Shown: positions 34,177-42,628, counted from the stretch's first letter. The stretch is DNA of 43,948 bases from Chloroflexota bacterium (GCA_016223105.1 JACRPR010000166.1:1-43948); one strand, 5' to 3'. Notes: a model not told the origin generated them from the letters alone. Numbers and translations: made by a program.

Positions 34177-34335
34177 GAGAGTGTTTTGAAATTCCAAACG
34201 GCGATTGGACGCTGCGCGCGCGTCTACACAAGGCGAAATCGCCCTTTTGCGATTGATTCCAAACCGACGAAGGTCGGTTTTGCCGTGTGTTGCCGCGAAT
34301 TCATTCGCCTGAACTGAATTTCAAAACACGCTCTC
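34177..34335. mobile_element. Second MITE-like element
   Basis: Terminal inverted repeats GTGTTTTGAAATTC (34177-34194 and 34316-34335, with a one-base length difference) enclose sequence homologous to the MITE at 11077, in the opposite orientation (shared core ATTCGCGGCAACA.ACGGC). Its right end encodes the last ten residues and stop codon of the Nudix gene at 34301. No clear target duplication was found. Confidence 0.7.
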
Positions 34336-34852
34336 CGTGCGCGCGCAACGCGCTAAAAATTTCCTGCACAAGTTCGTAAAACCACAGATCGATCAGTTTG
34401 CCGGTTGTGGGCGCAGATTGACGCGGCAGTTCATCGCGCGCAAAAAATTGCACCGCGTCCACTTCTTTTTTGTCAAACGCGATTGCGCCGCCGATGATGC
34501 GCCCGGCAAACGCGGCAATCATAACGCCGACATTCGCGCGACTATACAAGCCCAGCAATTTGTCCACCGCGACATCGAGCCCGGTTTCTTCTTTCGTTTC
34601 GCGCGCCGTTCCTTCTTCGATCGATTCGTCCATTTCGATATAACCGGTCGGCGGCGCCCAATAGCCGCCAAGCGGCGGATTGACGCGATGCACAAGCAAC
34701 ACTTTGTCATCCTGGGTCGCGACGATCAAGCCGACCGGCGCGGGATTGCGATAAACGACAAAGCCGCATTGGGGACACACCGGGCGTTCGCGTCCCGATT
34801 CGATTTGCCAAACAAGTTCGGTCGCGCAATGCGCGCAAAATTTGAGCGCCAT
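34301..34852 (-). CDS. NudC-like Nudix hydrolase with zinc ribbon
   Basis: This 183-residue protein has an N-terminal zinc ribbon (CAHC at residues 6-9 and CPQCG at about 26-30) joined to a Nudix domain. The Nudix box is GYIEMDESIEEGTARETKEETGL with the metal-binding REXXEE. The layout resembles NADH pyrophosphatase NudC but is shorter and lacks its N-terminal domain. It could hydrolyse NAD(H), ADP-ribose or a CoA derivative. It lies nine bases behind the phosphatase gene. The terminal ERVLKFSSGE and the stop codon come from a MITE end. Confidence 0.88.
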   Translation of the reverse strand: MALKFCAHCATELVWQIESGRERPVCPQCGFVVYRNPAPVGLIVATQDDKVLLVHRVNPPLGGYWAPPTGYIEMDESIEEGTARETKEETGLDVAVDKLLGLYSRANVGVMIAAFAGRIIGGAIAFDKKEVDAVQFFARDELPRQSAPTTGKLIDLWFYELVQEIFSALRAHGERVLKFSSGE

Positions 34853-34861
34853 AATGTGATT

Positions 34862-35521
34862 TCAGATTTGTAATTTGCCGTGCTGATCGCGATAGCGCAC
34901 GCCGTCCGCGCGAACCAGGAACGCTTCGCAAAAATCCGGCTCGCCCGGATCCGCACCGAGCGATTCGCGCAGAAACGCGCGCATCGGTCCCGAATGAGTA
35001 ATGACGACGCAGAAACCTGGGGCGCGCGCAAGCGTCGCGACAAAAAATTCGCGCAGGCGTTCCGCGACCAGCGCCGGCGCTTCGGCGGACGCGCTGGGAT
35101 GCGTGAGCCAGTACGCGATCGGATCGTCCGTTGCTTGCCAAAAACCGTTGAGAAATGGATCGCACTCAGCGGATGCCGGGAGCGATTCGTGCATCGCATC
35201 GGTCGGGGGAAAATCGCGACCGCCAATGATGAACTGAAAATTGCGGATCGCGTTTTCGACGCGCGGCGCAAAGATGCGCGCCGCGTTTTTGTTTTGTGCG
35301 CGCGCAGTCAATTCTAACCCGCGCGCGAGTTCTTCGGCGGTCTCGCGCGTGCGCGCGGTCGGCGCGTGCAGAATCGTTGCGGTGCCACCGTCGCGCAAAT
35401 GGTCGGCAAGGCGCGCACCCGCATCGAACGCGGCACGCTTGCCCGCCGGCAAAATCGCGACATCGCCTTGATGATCCGCGACATGTCCGTGCCGCACCAC
35501 ATAGATCAATGTAGAAATCAT
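34862..35521 (-). CDS. Histidine phosphatase (phosphoglycerate mutase-like)
   Basis: This 219-residue protein carries the RHG motif VVRHGHVADHQGD near the N terminus (catalytic His about residue 10), a TARTRETAEELA arginine segment and the second catalytic His in VITHSGPM near residue 175. Family members dephosphorylate small phosphoesters. The ATG at 35521 is preferred; the longer reading would translate a palindromic repeat (PTSNVQFPTS). In this cluster, phosphate removal from an activated intermediate is conceivable but not shown. Confidence 0.85.
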   Translation of the reverse strand: MISTLIYVVRHGHVADHQGDVAILPAGKRAAFDAGARLADHLRDGGTATILHAPTARTRETAEELARGLELTARAQNKNAARIFAPRVENAIRNFQFIIGGRDFPPTDAMHESLPASAECDPFLNGFWQATDDPIAYWLTHPSASAEAPALVAERLREFFVATLARAPGFCVVITHSGPMRAFLRESLGADPGEPDFCEAFLVRADGVRYRDQHGKLQI

Positions 35522-35531
35522 TGTTGGGGAT

Positions 35532-35602
35532 TTGGACGTTGGAAATTGGACGTTGGATGTTGGAAGGTCATCCAACATCCAACGTCCAACATCTAACTTC
35601 CA
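35532..35602. repeat. Palindromic element, TTGGACGTTGG family
   Basis: Arms (about 35532-35564 and 35571-35602) of TTGGA/TCCAA units lie between two genes. Same family as the insertion in trmD and the element at 41055. Confidence 0.85.
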
Positions 35603-35610
35603 TTAACAAT

Positions 35611-36678
35611 TCACGTTGGAAGTTTGATTTGCGCGAGCGCCTTTTCCATCAGCAATTCGTAACCGCTCTTGTTTCCGAGCACGGAGAGTTTCGGCTTTTG
35701 ACTCCACACTGTTTCGGGACGACTCTGCACGATAAAAACATTTTCCGGAAATTCGAGATCGTGATCAATCGCCCATTCGATATCCATCGCGCGACCGTAA
35801 TGATCTTCGATCCGTTTCGCGATCTCGACCAATTCGATCAACTCTTGATCGTTCATACACGGAAGCGTTTGACGCTCGGCTTCGACCGGCGAATGAATCA
35901 CGCCCTTGCCTGGTTCGAAGATGCACTCGATCTCTTTCGCGGAGATCGTGCGTTCGTTGATCTCGTGCACCACTTTGTCCACCATAAAGCGATCCGGCGT
36001 AACCGCGCCGGAGACGACCGCTTCGCCGAAACCCCAACTACCTTCGACGACGACGCGCGACAGATCGCCGTTGAGCGGATTGAGCGTGAACATCACGCCC
36101 GACGTGCGCGAGCGCACCATTTTTTGCACGCCAACGCTGATCAACACCTTGTCGTGCGGAAAATTCATTTTGATTCGATAACCAATCGCGCGCGCGGTGA
36201 ACAAGCTCGCCCAACATTTTTGCGCCATCGCGATCACATCGCCCAGACCTTTGACCCAGAGGTACGTGTCTTGTTGTCCGGCAAAACTCGCGTTCGGTAA
36301 ATCTTCCGCGGTCGCGCTCGAACGCACCGCGACCGGCAAATCATCAATCAAACACATCTCGCACAATTTTTCATAATTCTCGGCAATCGCGCGACGAATC
36401 GGCGTCGGCATCGGCGCTTGCATAATCAGTTTTTGAATTTGTTCGCTCGAATGATCGAGCGACGGCACGCTGTCGGGATTGACATGCGAAAGAATTGTTT
36501 GGATTTCACCGGCGATGCCGGCGGAGGTGATGAGTTCGAAATAACTTTCGGTTGTGATCGCGAAACCGGGCGGCACGCGAATTCCGGCTTTGAGCATCTC
36601 GCCCAAGCTCGCGTTCTTGCCGCCGACAATCGGCAAAGATGATTTATCAATTTGATCGAATCCTAAAACATACGCCAT
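35611..36678 (-). CDS. PEP-synthase-like ATP-binding subunit (phenylphosphate synthase protein 2-like)
   Basis: This 355-residue protein equals only the N-terminal PEP/pyruvate-binding ATP-grasp domain of PEP synthase. It shows FDQIDKSSLPIVGGKNASLG, VAVRSSATAEDLPNASFAGQ, TSGVMFTLNPLNGDLSRVV and FIVQSRPETVW. It has neither the mobile His domain nor the PEP barrel. Phenylphosphate synthase of Thauera aromatica has the same division, with a roughly 40 kDa ATP-binding protein 2 and a roughly 70 kDa His protein 1. The companion gene is directly upstream, and AGGAG precedes the ATG. A predicted role is ATP-dependent phosphorylation of the partner's histidine. Confidence 0.85.
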   Translation of the reverse strand: MAYVLGFDQIDKSSLPIVGGKNASLGEMLKAGIRVPPGFAITTESYFELITSAGIAGEIQTILSHVNPDSVPSLDHSSEQIQKLIMQAPMPTPIRRAIAENYEKLCEMCLIDDLPVAVRSSATAEDLPNASFAGQQDTYLWVKGLGDVIAMAQKCWASLFTARAIGYRIKMNFPHDKVLISVGVQKMVRSRTSGVMFTLNPLNGDLSRVVVEGSWGFGEAVVSGAVTPDRFMVDKVVHEINERTISAKEIECIFEPGKGVIHSPVEAERQTLPCMNDQELIELVEIAKRIEDHYGRAMDIEWAIDHDLEFPENVFIVQSRPETVWSQKPKLSVLGNKSGYELLMEKALAQIKLPT

Positions 36679-36721
36679 TGCATTTGCTCCTGTCTGATCC
36701 CGGTGCGACCGCGAATTTGGA

Positions 36722-36816
36722 TTTCACCGCAGAGTCGCAGAGGACGCAGAGTGCGCGGAGAAATTCTTTTAATCCACTCTGCGTTCTCCGCGTGCTCCGC
36801 GTCTCTGCGGTAAAAC
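36722..36816. repeat. Palindromic element, CACCGCAGAGTCGCAGAG family
   Basis: A long imperfect palindrome (left half 36722-36765, right half to about 36816) of CTCTGCG/CGCAGAG units occupies the gap between the two synthase-like genes. Confidence 0.85.
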
Positions 36817-36881
36817 TGGCACGCTTGATGCAAGCAAATTGTAACGCGGCAACACATCACTTGCGCGCGTTCAACCTGGGA

Positions 36882-38768
36882 TTACATTTCGTGCTGAGCG
36901 ATACTTGCTTCGGGTTCCGCGTGACCATTCGCGCGTTTGACGATGGTTACGATGCCGCGATCACCATCCACTTTGACCCAATCGCCGGTTTTGATCGTGC
37001 GCGTCGCGGTGCCCGTGCCGGTAACCGATGGCACACCGTACTCGCGACACACAATCGCGGCGTGCGAGGTGATGCCACCGATGTCGGTAACGGCGGCTTT
37101 GATTTTCGAAAAGACCGGCGCCCACGCGGGATTGGTGTTCGGCACAACCATAATGTCATCCTGTTCGAGCGTAACGATCTCGTCGAGCAGTTTGAGCACG
37201 CGCGCTTTGCCTTCGACCACACCGGCGGACGACGCGAATCCTTTGAGTTCGTTCGTGTCCCCTGGTTTCGCGGAAACCCCGGCTAGCCAATCTTGCACGC
37301 GTTCGGTCGTAACGCCCCAGAGCATCACCGTGAACGGTTCGGCGACAACATCCGGCGGCACGCCGAGCGCGGGCGGCGGCGACCATTTCGCGGCGGCTTC
37401 GAGAATCTTTTTGCGTTTCGCGGCTTTGTCCGCCCATTTGAGCGTTGGGATATTTTCGCCGAGCGCCCACGAGGTCGCGAGGTCTTCGATCAGCGCGGGA
37501 ATTTCGAGCCGGTTGAACATGAAGAAATCTTCGACATCGTTGAGCACACCTTGTTTGACAAAGAGGCGACCAAACTCGCGCATCTTTTCAAACCAGATCG
37601 TGTGGAACCAATGCTCGACCCAGAAGAGATGATCTTCGGCGTAGCGATAAATCGTGCGCGTGTTTTTGAACGCGCCTTCGAACGATTTGCGATCGTCGTC
37701 ATTTTTGATCAGTTTGCGATATTCGCCGAGCAATTTTTCGCGCGCATCCGAAATCGTGGACAAGGAGCGTTCGATGCGTTCGCCGCGATCGAGCCGTTCG
37801 ACATAGCCCTTGATGTAACTGAACGGCACATCGAGTTTGTTGATCCAACTGCCTTCATAGTGAAACCACCCACTGCCGCACGAAACGTAGAACCAGGGAT
37901 CCTTGATCTCTTCCATGGACTCGAGCCACATTCTGCCTTCGTCGAGTTCGCGCAGACTTTCGATTTTGCGCGCGGCGATACGGTCGCTCTTGAGGATCGC
38001 GGCGACGCGCGGTTGCGTGTGCGCGAGGCGCGCGAGCCGGCACAATTCTTCTTCGGGGCGAAACATCGAAACATCCGCGCCGGCAACCATTTTGCCAATC
38101 GCGCTTTCGCTGATGCCGGGGAAAAGTTTGCGCGCGACATCGGCAAACATCAAATACGAGAGGTAGGTCACGTTGAGGTAACTAAAGTGGTACTGCCAGC
38201 CGCGATAAATAATGTTGACCGCGTTGTTGAACGCTTCGATCAAATCTTGCGCGGGACCGGCATTCGGGATCGTGGTTGCGGAATCGAAATCGGGAACAAA
38301 GCGCGGCAGTTCGGACGGAACTTTTAGCGCGAGCAATTCGCGCCCCAAACCTTGCTGACGCGTCCGCCATTGATCCCACAGTTCGTCGTAATGCTCAAAA
38401 ACCGGGAAAGTGCGTGCGCCAAATTTTTCGGCTTTGGCTTGGATCACATCGCCGGACGGCGGCGCGATCGCGGTGATGTACAAATAACACCCGAGCATGC
38501 GATGCGCGATACCTTGCGCCGGGGGAATACAAAAGACGCGCGTCGTGTGTTGCGACAGCGCGATCTGCCACGCTTGATGAAACACTTCATCGAGCGGCAC
38601 CATTGGATCGGGCGCGTGAATCTTGTCGCCGTACCAAAAATTGGCATCTTCCCATTCTTGCCGCTCCGCCGAAAATAGACGATGGGCGGGATACATTTCC
38701 TCCCATCCTTCCATTTCCTTCGGCACTTGCACTTCCCGACCATAGGGGAAACGATTCTTTTCGGGCAT
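36882..38768 (-). CDS. PEP-utilizing mobile-domain protein (phenylphosphate synthase protein 1-like)
   Basis: This 628-residue protein ends in the phosphohistidine domain of PEP-utilizing enzymes. GGITSHAAIVCREYGVPSV carries the catalytic His569 (codon 37062-37064), preceded by VVPNTNPAWAPVF. The first 480 residues are a largely helical domain not found in PEP synthase, and the C-terminal PEP/pyruvate barrel is absent. Size and layout match protein 1 of phenylphosphate synthase, whose His accepts phosphate from protein 2 plus ATP and passes it to phenol. AAGGAGGG lies six bases before the ATG. The phenol substrate is inferred by homology and context only. Confidence 0.8.
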   Translation of the reverse strand: MPEKNRFPYGREVQVPKEMEGWEEMYPAHRLFSAERQEWEDANFWYGDKIHAPDPMVPLDEVFHQAWQIALSQHTTRVFCIPPAQGIAHRMLGCYLYITAIAPPSGDVIQAKAEKFGARTFPVFEHYDELWDQWRTRQQGLGRELLALKVPSELPRFVPDFDSATTIPNAGPAQDLIEAFNNAVNIIYRGWQYHFSYLNVTYLSYLMFADVARKLFPGISESAIGKMVAGADVSMFRPEEELCRLARLAHTQPRVAAILKSDRIAARKIESLRELDEGRMWLESMEEIKDPWFYVSCGSGWFHYEGSWINKLDVPFSYIKGYVERLDRGERIERSLSTISDAREKLLGEYRKLIKNDDDRKSFEGAFKNTRTIYRYAEDHLFWVEHWFHTIWFEKMREFGRLFVKQGVLNDVEDFFMFNRLEIPALIEDLATSWALGENIPTLKWADKAAKRKKILEAAAKWSPPPALGVPPDVVAEPFTVMLWGVTTERVQDWLAGVSAKPGDTNELKGFASSAGVVEGKARVLKLLDEIVTLEQDDIMVVPNTNPAWAPVFSKIKAAVTDIGGITSHAAIVCREYGVPSVTGTGTATRTIKTGDWVKVDGDRGIVTIVKRANGHAEPEASIAQHEM

Positions 38769-38783
38769 GTCATCCCTCCTTCA

Positions 38784-38843
38784 TCAGAGCGAATACATTT
38801 TTTGATTGGATCGCCGAACCGAACAATGCGTGTCTGGGTTCAT
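38784..38843 (-). CDS. Possible 19-residue leader peptide
   Basis: On the minus strand an AGGAGGTGATG sequence starts a short frame (MNPDTHCSVRRSNQKMYSL) whose TGA stop lies 15 bases before the start of the 628-residue gene. The match to the anti-ribosome sequence is long, but the spacing to ATG is only two bases. It could be a coupled leader or simply a strong ribosome loading site. Confidence 0.35.
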   Translation of the reverse strand: MNPDTHCSVRRSNQKMYSL

Positions 38844-38885
38844 CACCTCCTATTGAACTAAAAATTTCAATGTGTTCGGTCGCGT

Positions 38886-38952
38886 AGCATAGCCCCTTGT
38901 GGGCGTGCTTGTGGGCGTTTTACTCACACGCCCACGAGGGGCGATGCTACTG
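38886..38952. repeat. Palindromic element, TAGCATAGCCCC family
   Basis: Arms from 38886 (TAGCATAGCCCCTTGTGGGC) and up to about 38952 are inverted copies. The HAD gene's TAG stop (38947-38949) lies in it. Confidence 0.85.
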
Positions 38953-39606
38953 GTACAACGTTTCGATCTCCGCGAACGATTTCCACAAATAATCCGGTTG
39001 CGCGGCGACCAGGATCGCGCGCGCGCTTTCGCCGCCCTGGATGATCGCGACCGGCACACCGGCATCGCGCGCGCCCAGCACATCGGTTACGCTGTCGCCG
39101 ACAAAAAGCGCATCGGATTTTTGTGCGCCAAGTTTTTCGAGCGCGAGGTTGATCCCCGCGCCATTCGGCTTGAGCAGTTCGACATCGTTGCGCGTGATGA
39201 TGATGTCAAACAAATTGGCAAGCCCCAAACGCGGGAACGCGCTCTCAATCGCGCGCCGTCCGATGTTTGACACGACGCCCAATTTGATGTGCTGTTCGCG
39301 TTTCAAATGCGGTAGAACCGGGTGCACATCCGGAAACGCCGACCAACGCGATGCCGCGTCCTGATCGTAGCGATCATAGATCGCGTCGATCCGCTCCATC
39401 ACGACGCGTCGATCCATGCCGCGTTGCGGCGCGAGTTCAACCGCGCGGTTCCGCAGAATCGCGTAATTGTCTTCCCAGGATGCCGAATCGAATCCCAGGT
39501 TTCGCAATTCATTTTTTGCATCGCGCGCGGCGTCTTGCAGATTCCATTGGAAATCTACGAGCGTACCTTCAAAATCAAACAGCAGAACTTGGAATTGGGT
39601 TTTCAT
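38947..39606 (-). CDS. HAD-superfamily hydrolase
   Basis: This 219-residue protein has all four HAD motifs: LLFDFEGTLVDF (nucleophile position Asp, though the second Asp of the usual DxD is Glu), VVSNIG (motif II), KPNGAG (motif III Lys) and ALFVGDSVTDVLGARDAG (motif IV). Family members are phosphatases of small metabolites. The replacement of DxD by DxE could weaken phosphatase activity. In Thauera, phenylphosphate carboxylase includes a HAD-like subunit (PpcD), so this gene may serve the same module. A specific role is not provable here. Confidence 0.85.
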   Translation of the reverse strand: MKTQFQVLLFDFEGTLVDFQWNLQDAARDAKNELRNLGFDSASWEDNYAILRNRAVELAPQRGMDRRVVMERIDAIYDRYDQDAASRWSAFPDVHPVLPHLKREQHIKLGVVSNIGRRAIESAFPRLGLANLFDIIITRNDVELLKPNGAGINLALEKLGAQKSDALFVGDSVTDVLGARDAGVPVAIIQGGESARAILVAAQPDYLWKSFAEIETLYQ

Positions 39607-39624
39607 CGTATTGTTTGATATACG

Positions 39625-39766
39625 GGATTCGACGCTTTAGCGGGTTGCTTGTCCGGGCGAACAACCGCGTAAACGCTCGACGCCCAATCTGAATTTTCGG
39701 GTTTCTGGATTCGACGCTTTAGCGGGTTGCTTGTCCGGGCGAACAACCGCGTAAACGCTCGACGCC
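39625..39766. repeat. Two identical 60-base palindromic copies in tandem
   Basis: Copies at 39625-39684 and 39707-39766 of the GCTTTAGCGGGTTG family are identical by eye over 60 bases, with a 22-base spacer. Identity suggests recent duplication or transposition compared with the diverged copies elsewhere. Confidence 0.9.
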
Positions 39767-39770
39767 GAAT

Positions 39771-41033
39771 CTATCCGGCAATCGCTTGTTCGAGCGCACG
39801 CGCCGCGGCTTGACCGAACTCTGGCGTGTTGATGTGCGCGTCCACCTCAATCATTTCAATTGCGGGATCCAAGTTTTCGCGTAACGCGGTGATGAACACG
39901 CGATCAATTTCCGGCGCGTAGAGTTGTCCGCCTTCGACGCTGAGCGACGAAAAACCTTTGGTCGGGATGATGAACTTGACCAAATGTTTTTTCGTGTGCC
40001 GGTTCAATTTTTCCGCAACCGCTTGCGCGACCGTCGTCATTTCGTCCGCGCTCGTGCGCGCCTGTACGCGCATCGCGTCCTGCACGAACAGTTTGCGCTC
40101 GGCGAGATGGCGTTTTGTCCAGAGCGGATCATTTTTGTCTTTGCGTTCGATCGGTCCGCAACTGAGCATATCGAATCCGCACGGCGAAAGAATGTACGGG
40201 ATGCCGCGCTTGCACGCGGCTTCGAGGCGATCCGGCGCGGACGCGCGATTGCCGCCGAGCAAGTACTCGCCGTAATTCGCGGGCACGAGATCAATGAACC
40301 CATCGAAGAGACCTTGCCCAACCAGGTCTTCGACCGCGCGGTCGCCCAAGCCGGTCGCGTGAAACGAAACGATGTTATAGCGCGCTTGAATCTGCGCGCG
40401 CACGTACCCCGCGCCCTTGTCGCAAAAACCAAACTCGGTCATCGCGATCAACGGCTTGTCGGTGCGCGTCGGCGGCTCGTACGCTTCAACCATCCCGGAG
40501 ATTGCGCCCGCACCATTGATCATCAAACTCCGCACGAGCGAATTCATTCCGACCGTGTCGGTTACGGTGTGCATCACGGTAATATCGCGCACGCCGAAAT
40601 AATCCGCGAATTTTCCGGCATACGCCGGCATCGCCGCGACGCTCGAGATCAAAACTTTGGGCAAGCCGAACGGCAACGCGCGCATCACGGTCAGCGAAAG
40701 AAATGTGCCGGTCATTCCCGCGACCGCGATCACGCCTTGCAATTCACCGGCGGCGTACATCGCGACGGCTTTGTTCGCCATTCCGTCTGCCATCAGCGCG
40801 ATCGCTTTATCGCGTTCTTTCGCCAACATTCCGCGAATCGTTTCGATACTGCTTCCACCGGCTTGCGCGATTTCGTCCGGCGAAATGTCTGGCTTGAGCG
40901 CGGGCACAATCGCGCCGGTGCCGATGCTCACATCCGCGAGCGCGACCTGGTGACCGCGACGTTCGATTTTTTCTTTGAGCAAGGTGAGCGCCTCTTCGCG
41001 CTCGTCCACCATTCCGATAATTAGGATTGGCAC
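39771..41033 (-). CDS. UPF0261 / Tm-1-like ATP-binding protein
   Basis: This is a 420-residue protein of the UPF0261 (Tm-1 N-terminal-like) family. Its two Rossmann-like lobes contain GGSSIETIRGML, GVIAVAGMTGTF, GMVEAYEP and the late segments SFHATGLGDRAVEDL, DLVPANYGEYL and SPCGFDMLSCGP. A GTG start at 41033 follows GGAGGAA by seven bases. The biochemical role of the family is unknown, although it often neighbours aromatic or dicarboxylate metabolism genes. Here it lies between the UbiD and HAD genes. Confidence 0.85.
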   Translation of the reverse strand: MPILIIGMVDEREEALTLLKEKIERRGHQVALADVSIGTGAIVPALKPDISPDEIAQAGGSSIETIRGMLAKERDKAIALMADGMANKAVAMYAAGELQGVIAVAGMTGTFLSLTVMRALPFGLPKVLISSVAAMPAYAGKFADYFGVRDITVMHTVTDTVGMNSLVRSLMINGAGAISGMVEAYEPPTRTDKPLIAMTEFGFCDKGAGYVRAQIQARYNIVSFHATGLGDRAVEDLVGQGLFDGFIDLVPANYGEYLLGGNRASAPDRLEAACKRGIPYILSPCGFDMLSCGPIERKDKNDPLWTKRHLAERKLFVQDAMRVQARTSADEMTTVAQAVAEKLNRHTKKHLVKFIIPTKGFSSLSVEGGQLYAPEIDRVFITALRENLDPAIEMIEVDAHINTPEFGQAAARALEQAIAG

Positions 41034-41054
41034 GGTTTGATTCCTCCACAGGCG

Positions 41055-41129
41055 GAAGTTGGAAGTTAGATGTTGGACGTTGGATCACATTCCAACATCC
41101 AACTTCCAATTTCCAACATCAACCATCCA
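41055..41129. repeat. Palindromic element, TTGGACGTTGG family
   Basis: Arms about 41055-41084 and 41091-41129. The UbiD gene's TGA stop (41119-41121) lies inside the right arm, so the terminal GLDG residues come from the element. Confidence 0.85.
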
Positions 41130-42525
41130 ATCCCAATTCCGCCCAGCGCCCCTGCACGCGCTTGACCATTTCCTTGTCGAGTTCAATCGGCACCGGTTTG
41201 TCTTTCCATTCGTACGGAATTGTCGCATCAAGAATGATGCGCGAGGTAATGTCGCGCGCGTCAATCGGCAGAGATGGATCGAGCGGCGTCGAGCGACCGC
41301 GTTTGATGAACTCGGCGCGCGAGGGATTGAACCGGAAACTCAACGCCCACAACACGCGCGGCAAATCCCAGGCGTCCACATCATCGTCCACGACGATCAC
41401 GGTTTTCAAACCATACGCACCCATCTCGGTTGAGATCGCGGCAGTACCGACTTGCGCGGCGTGACCAGGGTACATTTGCTTGACCGAAATGATCGCGAGA
41501 AAACGTCCCGCGCCTTCCGGCGGACAATACACGGATTTGATCCCAGGAATCCGCATCGCTTCGAGACCTTGCCACAACGTCGCGCCATACGTCAACGCCA
41601 TCGTCATGTGCGTGTCCGTTACCGCGCGCCCGACGGTGCTAAGCCAAAAGATCGGATTTTTGCGATAAGAAATACTTTCGACGTTGATGAACGGTCGCGG
41701 CGTTGTGCCGATGCCGGAATAATAACCGGTGTATTCGCCGAACGGACCTTCGGGGCGCATCGCGACCGGATCAACCGTGCCTTCGACCACAATTTCCGCA
41801 GATGCCGGAACCGGCAAGCCATACAGATCGCTTTTCACAATATCAATCGGGCGACCGCGAATCGCACCGGCAAAATCAAATTCGGATTCGAACGCGGGCA
41901 AGCGCGCCGCGCCCATCAAAAACATCAACGGGTCCGCGCCGACGACCGCGACGACCGGCATCGGTTTTTTCATTTCGGCGTACACCTTGTGCATAATGTC
42001 CGCGTGCTTGCCTTTGATGAATTGCGTGCCGAGCGTTTTCTTGTCGAGCACTTGCAGACGATACGTTCCCAGGTTGACCCAGCCGGTTTTTGGATCTTTG
42101 GTGATCACAAAAACCGCGGTGCCGAAAAAGCGACCGCCGTCCAATGGATAAACTTTTGGCACCGGAAATTTAAAGAGATCAACCTGGTCATCGCGATCAA
42201 CATTTTCCTGAAATGGCGCGTGCTCGACCCAGCGCGGCGGAATTTTATTCGCGGTGCGCTTGACCCACTCGCGCATCAGATCAACGAGACTCGAACTTTT
42301 CGCCATCCCCATAATCAGCGCGAGCCGTTGCGTTGTCGTGCACGCGCTCGTCAACACCGGACTGGAATAGCCCTTGACGTTTTGGAACAATAACGCGGGT
42401 CCGCCTTTTTCTTCATTGAGTTTCGCGATGTGGCTCAGTTCGAGATCCCAATCCACCTCGGCTTCGATGCGCCGGAGTTCGCCCTCGGTTTCGCACGTCG
42501 CGATAAAATCTCGCAAGTCGTTCAT
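41119..42525 (-). CDS. UbiD-family (de)carboxylase
   Basis: This is a 468-residue enzyme of the UbiD family, which uses prenylated FMN to reversibly decarboxylate aromatic or unsaturated acids. Cofactor and metal residues fit: VNLGTYRLQV gives Asn and Arg five apart, with a His 18 residues after the Arg (GKHADIMH), as in Fdc1 and UbiD. The catalytic acidic stretch is AEIVVEGTVDP...PEGPFGEYTGYY. AAAGGAGG lies five bases before the ATG at 42525. With phenylphosphate-synthase-like genes downstream, it resembles the UbiD-type subunits of phenylphosphate carboxylase. No UbiX (prenyl-FMN synthase) is in the window. Confidence 0.9.
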   Translation of the reverse strand: MNDLRDFIATCETEGELRRIEAEVDWDLELSHIAKLNEEKGGPALLFQNVKGYSSPVLTSACTTTQRLALIMGMAKSSSLVDLMREWVKRTANKIPPRWVEHAPFQENVDRDDQVDLFKFPVPKVYPLDGGRFFGTAVFVITKDPKTGWVNLGTYRLQVLDKKTLGTQFIKGKHADIMHKVYAEMKKPMPVVAVVGADPLMFLMGAARLPAFESEFDFAGAIRGRPIDIVKSDLYGLPVPASAEIVVEGTVDPVAMRPEGPFGEYTGYYSGIGTTPRPFINVESISYRKNPIFWLSTVGRAVTDTHMTMALTYGATLWQGLEAMRIPGIKSVYCPPEGAGRFLAIISVKQMYPGHAAQVGTAAISTEMGAYGLKTVIVVDDDVDAWDLPRVLWALSFRFNPSRAEFIKRGRSTPLDPSLPIDARDITSRIILDATIPYEWKDKPVPIELDKEMVKRVQGRWAELGLDG

Positions 42526-42540
42526 TTGTCCTCCTTTGGG

Positions 42541-42558
42541 AACGAAAGAAATTTCGTT
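42541..42558. promoter_or_regulatory. Small hairpin in ubiD leader
   Basis: AACGAAA/TTTCGTT (7-base arms, 4-base loop) lies between the upstream terminator and the ubiD ribosome site. It could be an operator or leader structure. Confidence 0.4.
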
Positions 42559-42582
42559 TGTGGTGAGTTGTTTGTACCGGGC

Positions 42583-42622
42583 AAAAAATAAACAGACAGA
42601 TACAAAAACATATCTGCCTGTT
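42583..42622 (-). terminator. Intrinsic terminator upstream of ubiD-family gene
   Basis: Twelve-base arms (42591-42602 and 42611-42622, one G-U pair) with an 8-base loop are followed on the minus strand by TATTTTTT. It lies 57 bases before the ubiD start, so it ends a separate small transcript or attenuates the operon. Confidence 0.87.
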
Positions 42623-42628
42623 CCAAAA

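Noticed and set aside
35611..38768. A single PEP synthase gene broken by a frameshift
   Set aside because: The order is reversed relative to PEP synthase (the His-domain gene comes first), each part has its own ribosome site, the first has a large extra N-terminal domain and the PEP barrel is missing. Separate genes fit better.
39625..39766. Start of a CRISPR array
   Set aside because: Only two repeat copies, 60 bases long and palindromic, with dispersed relatives elsewhere and no cas genes.
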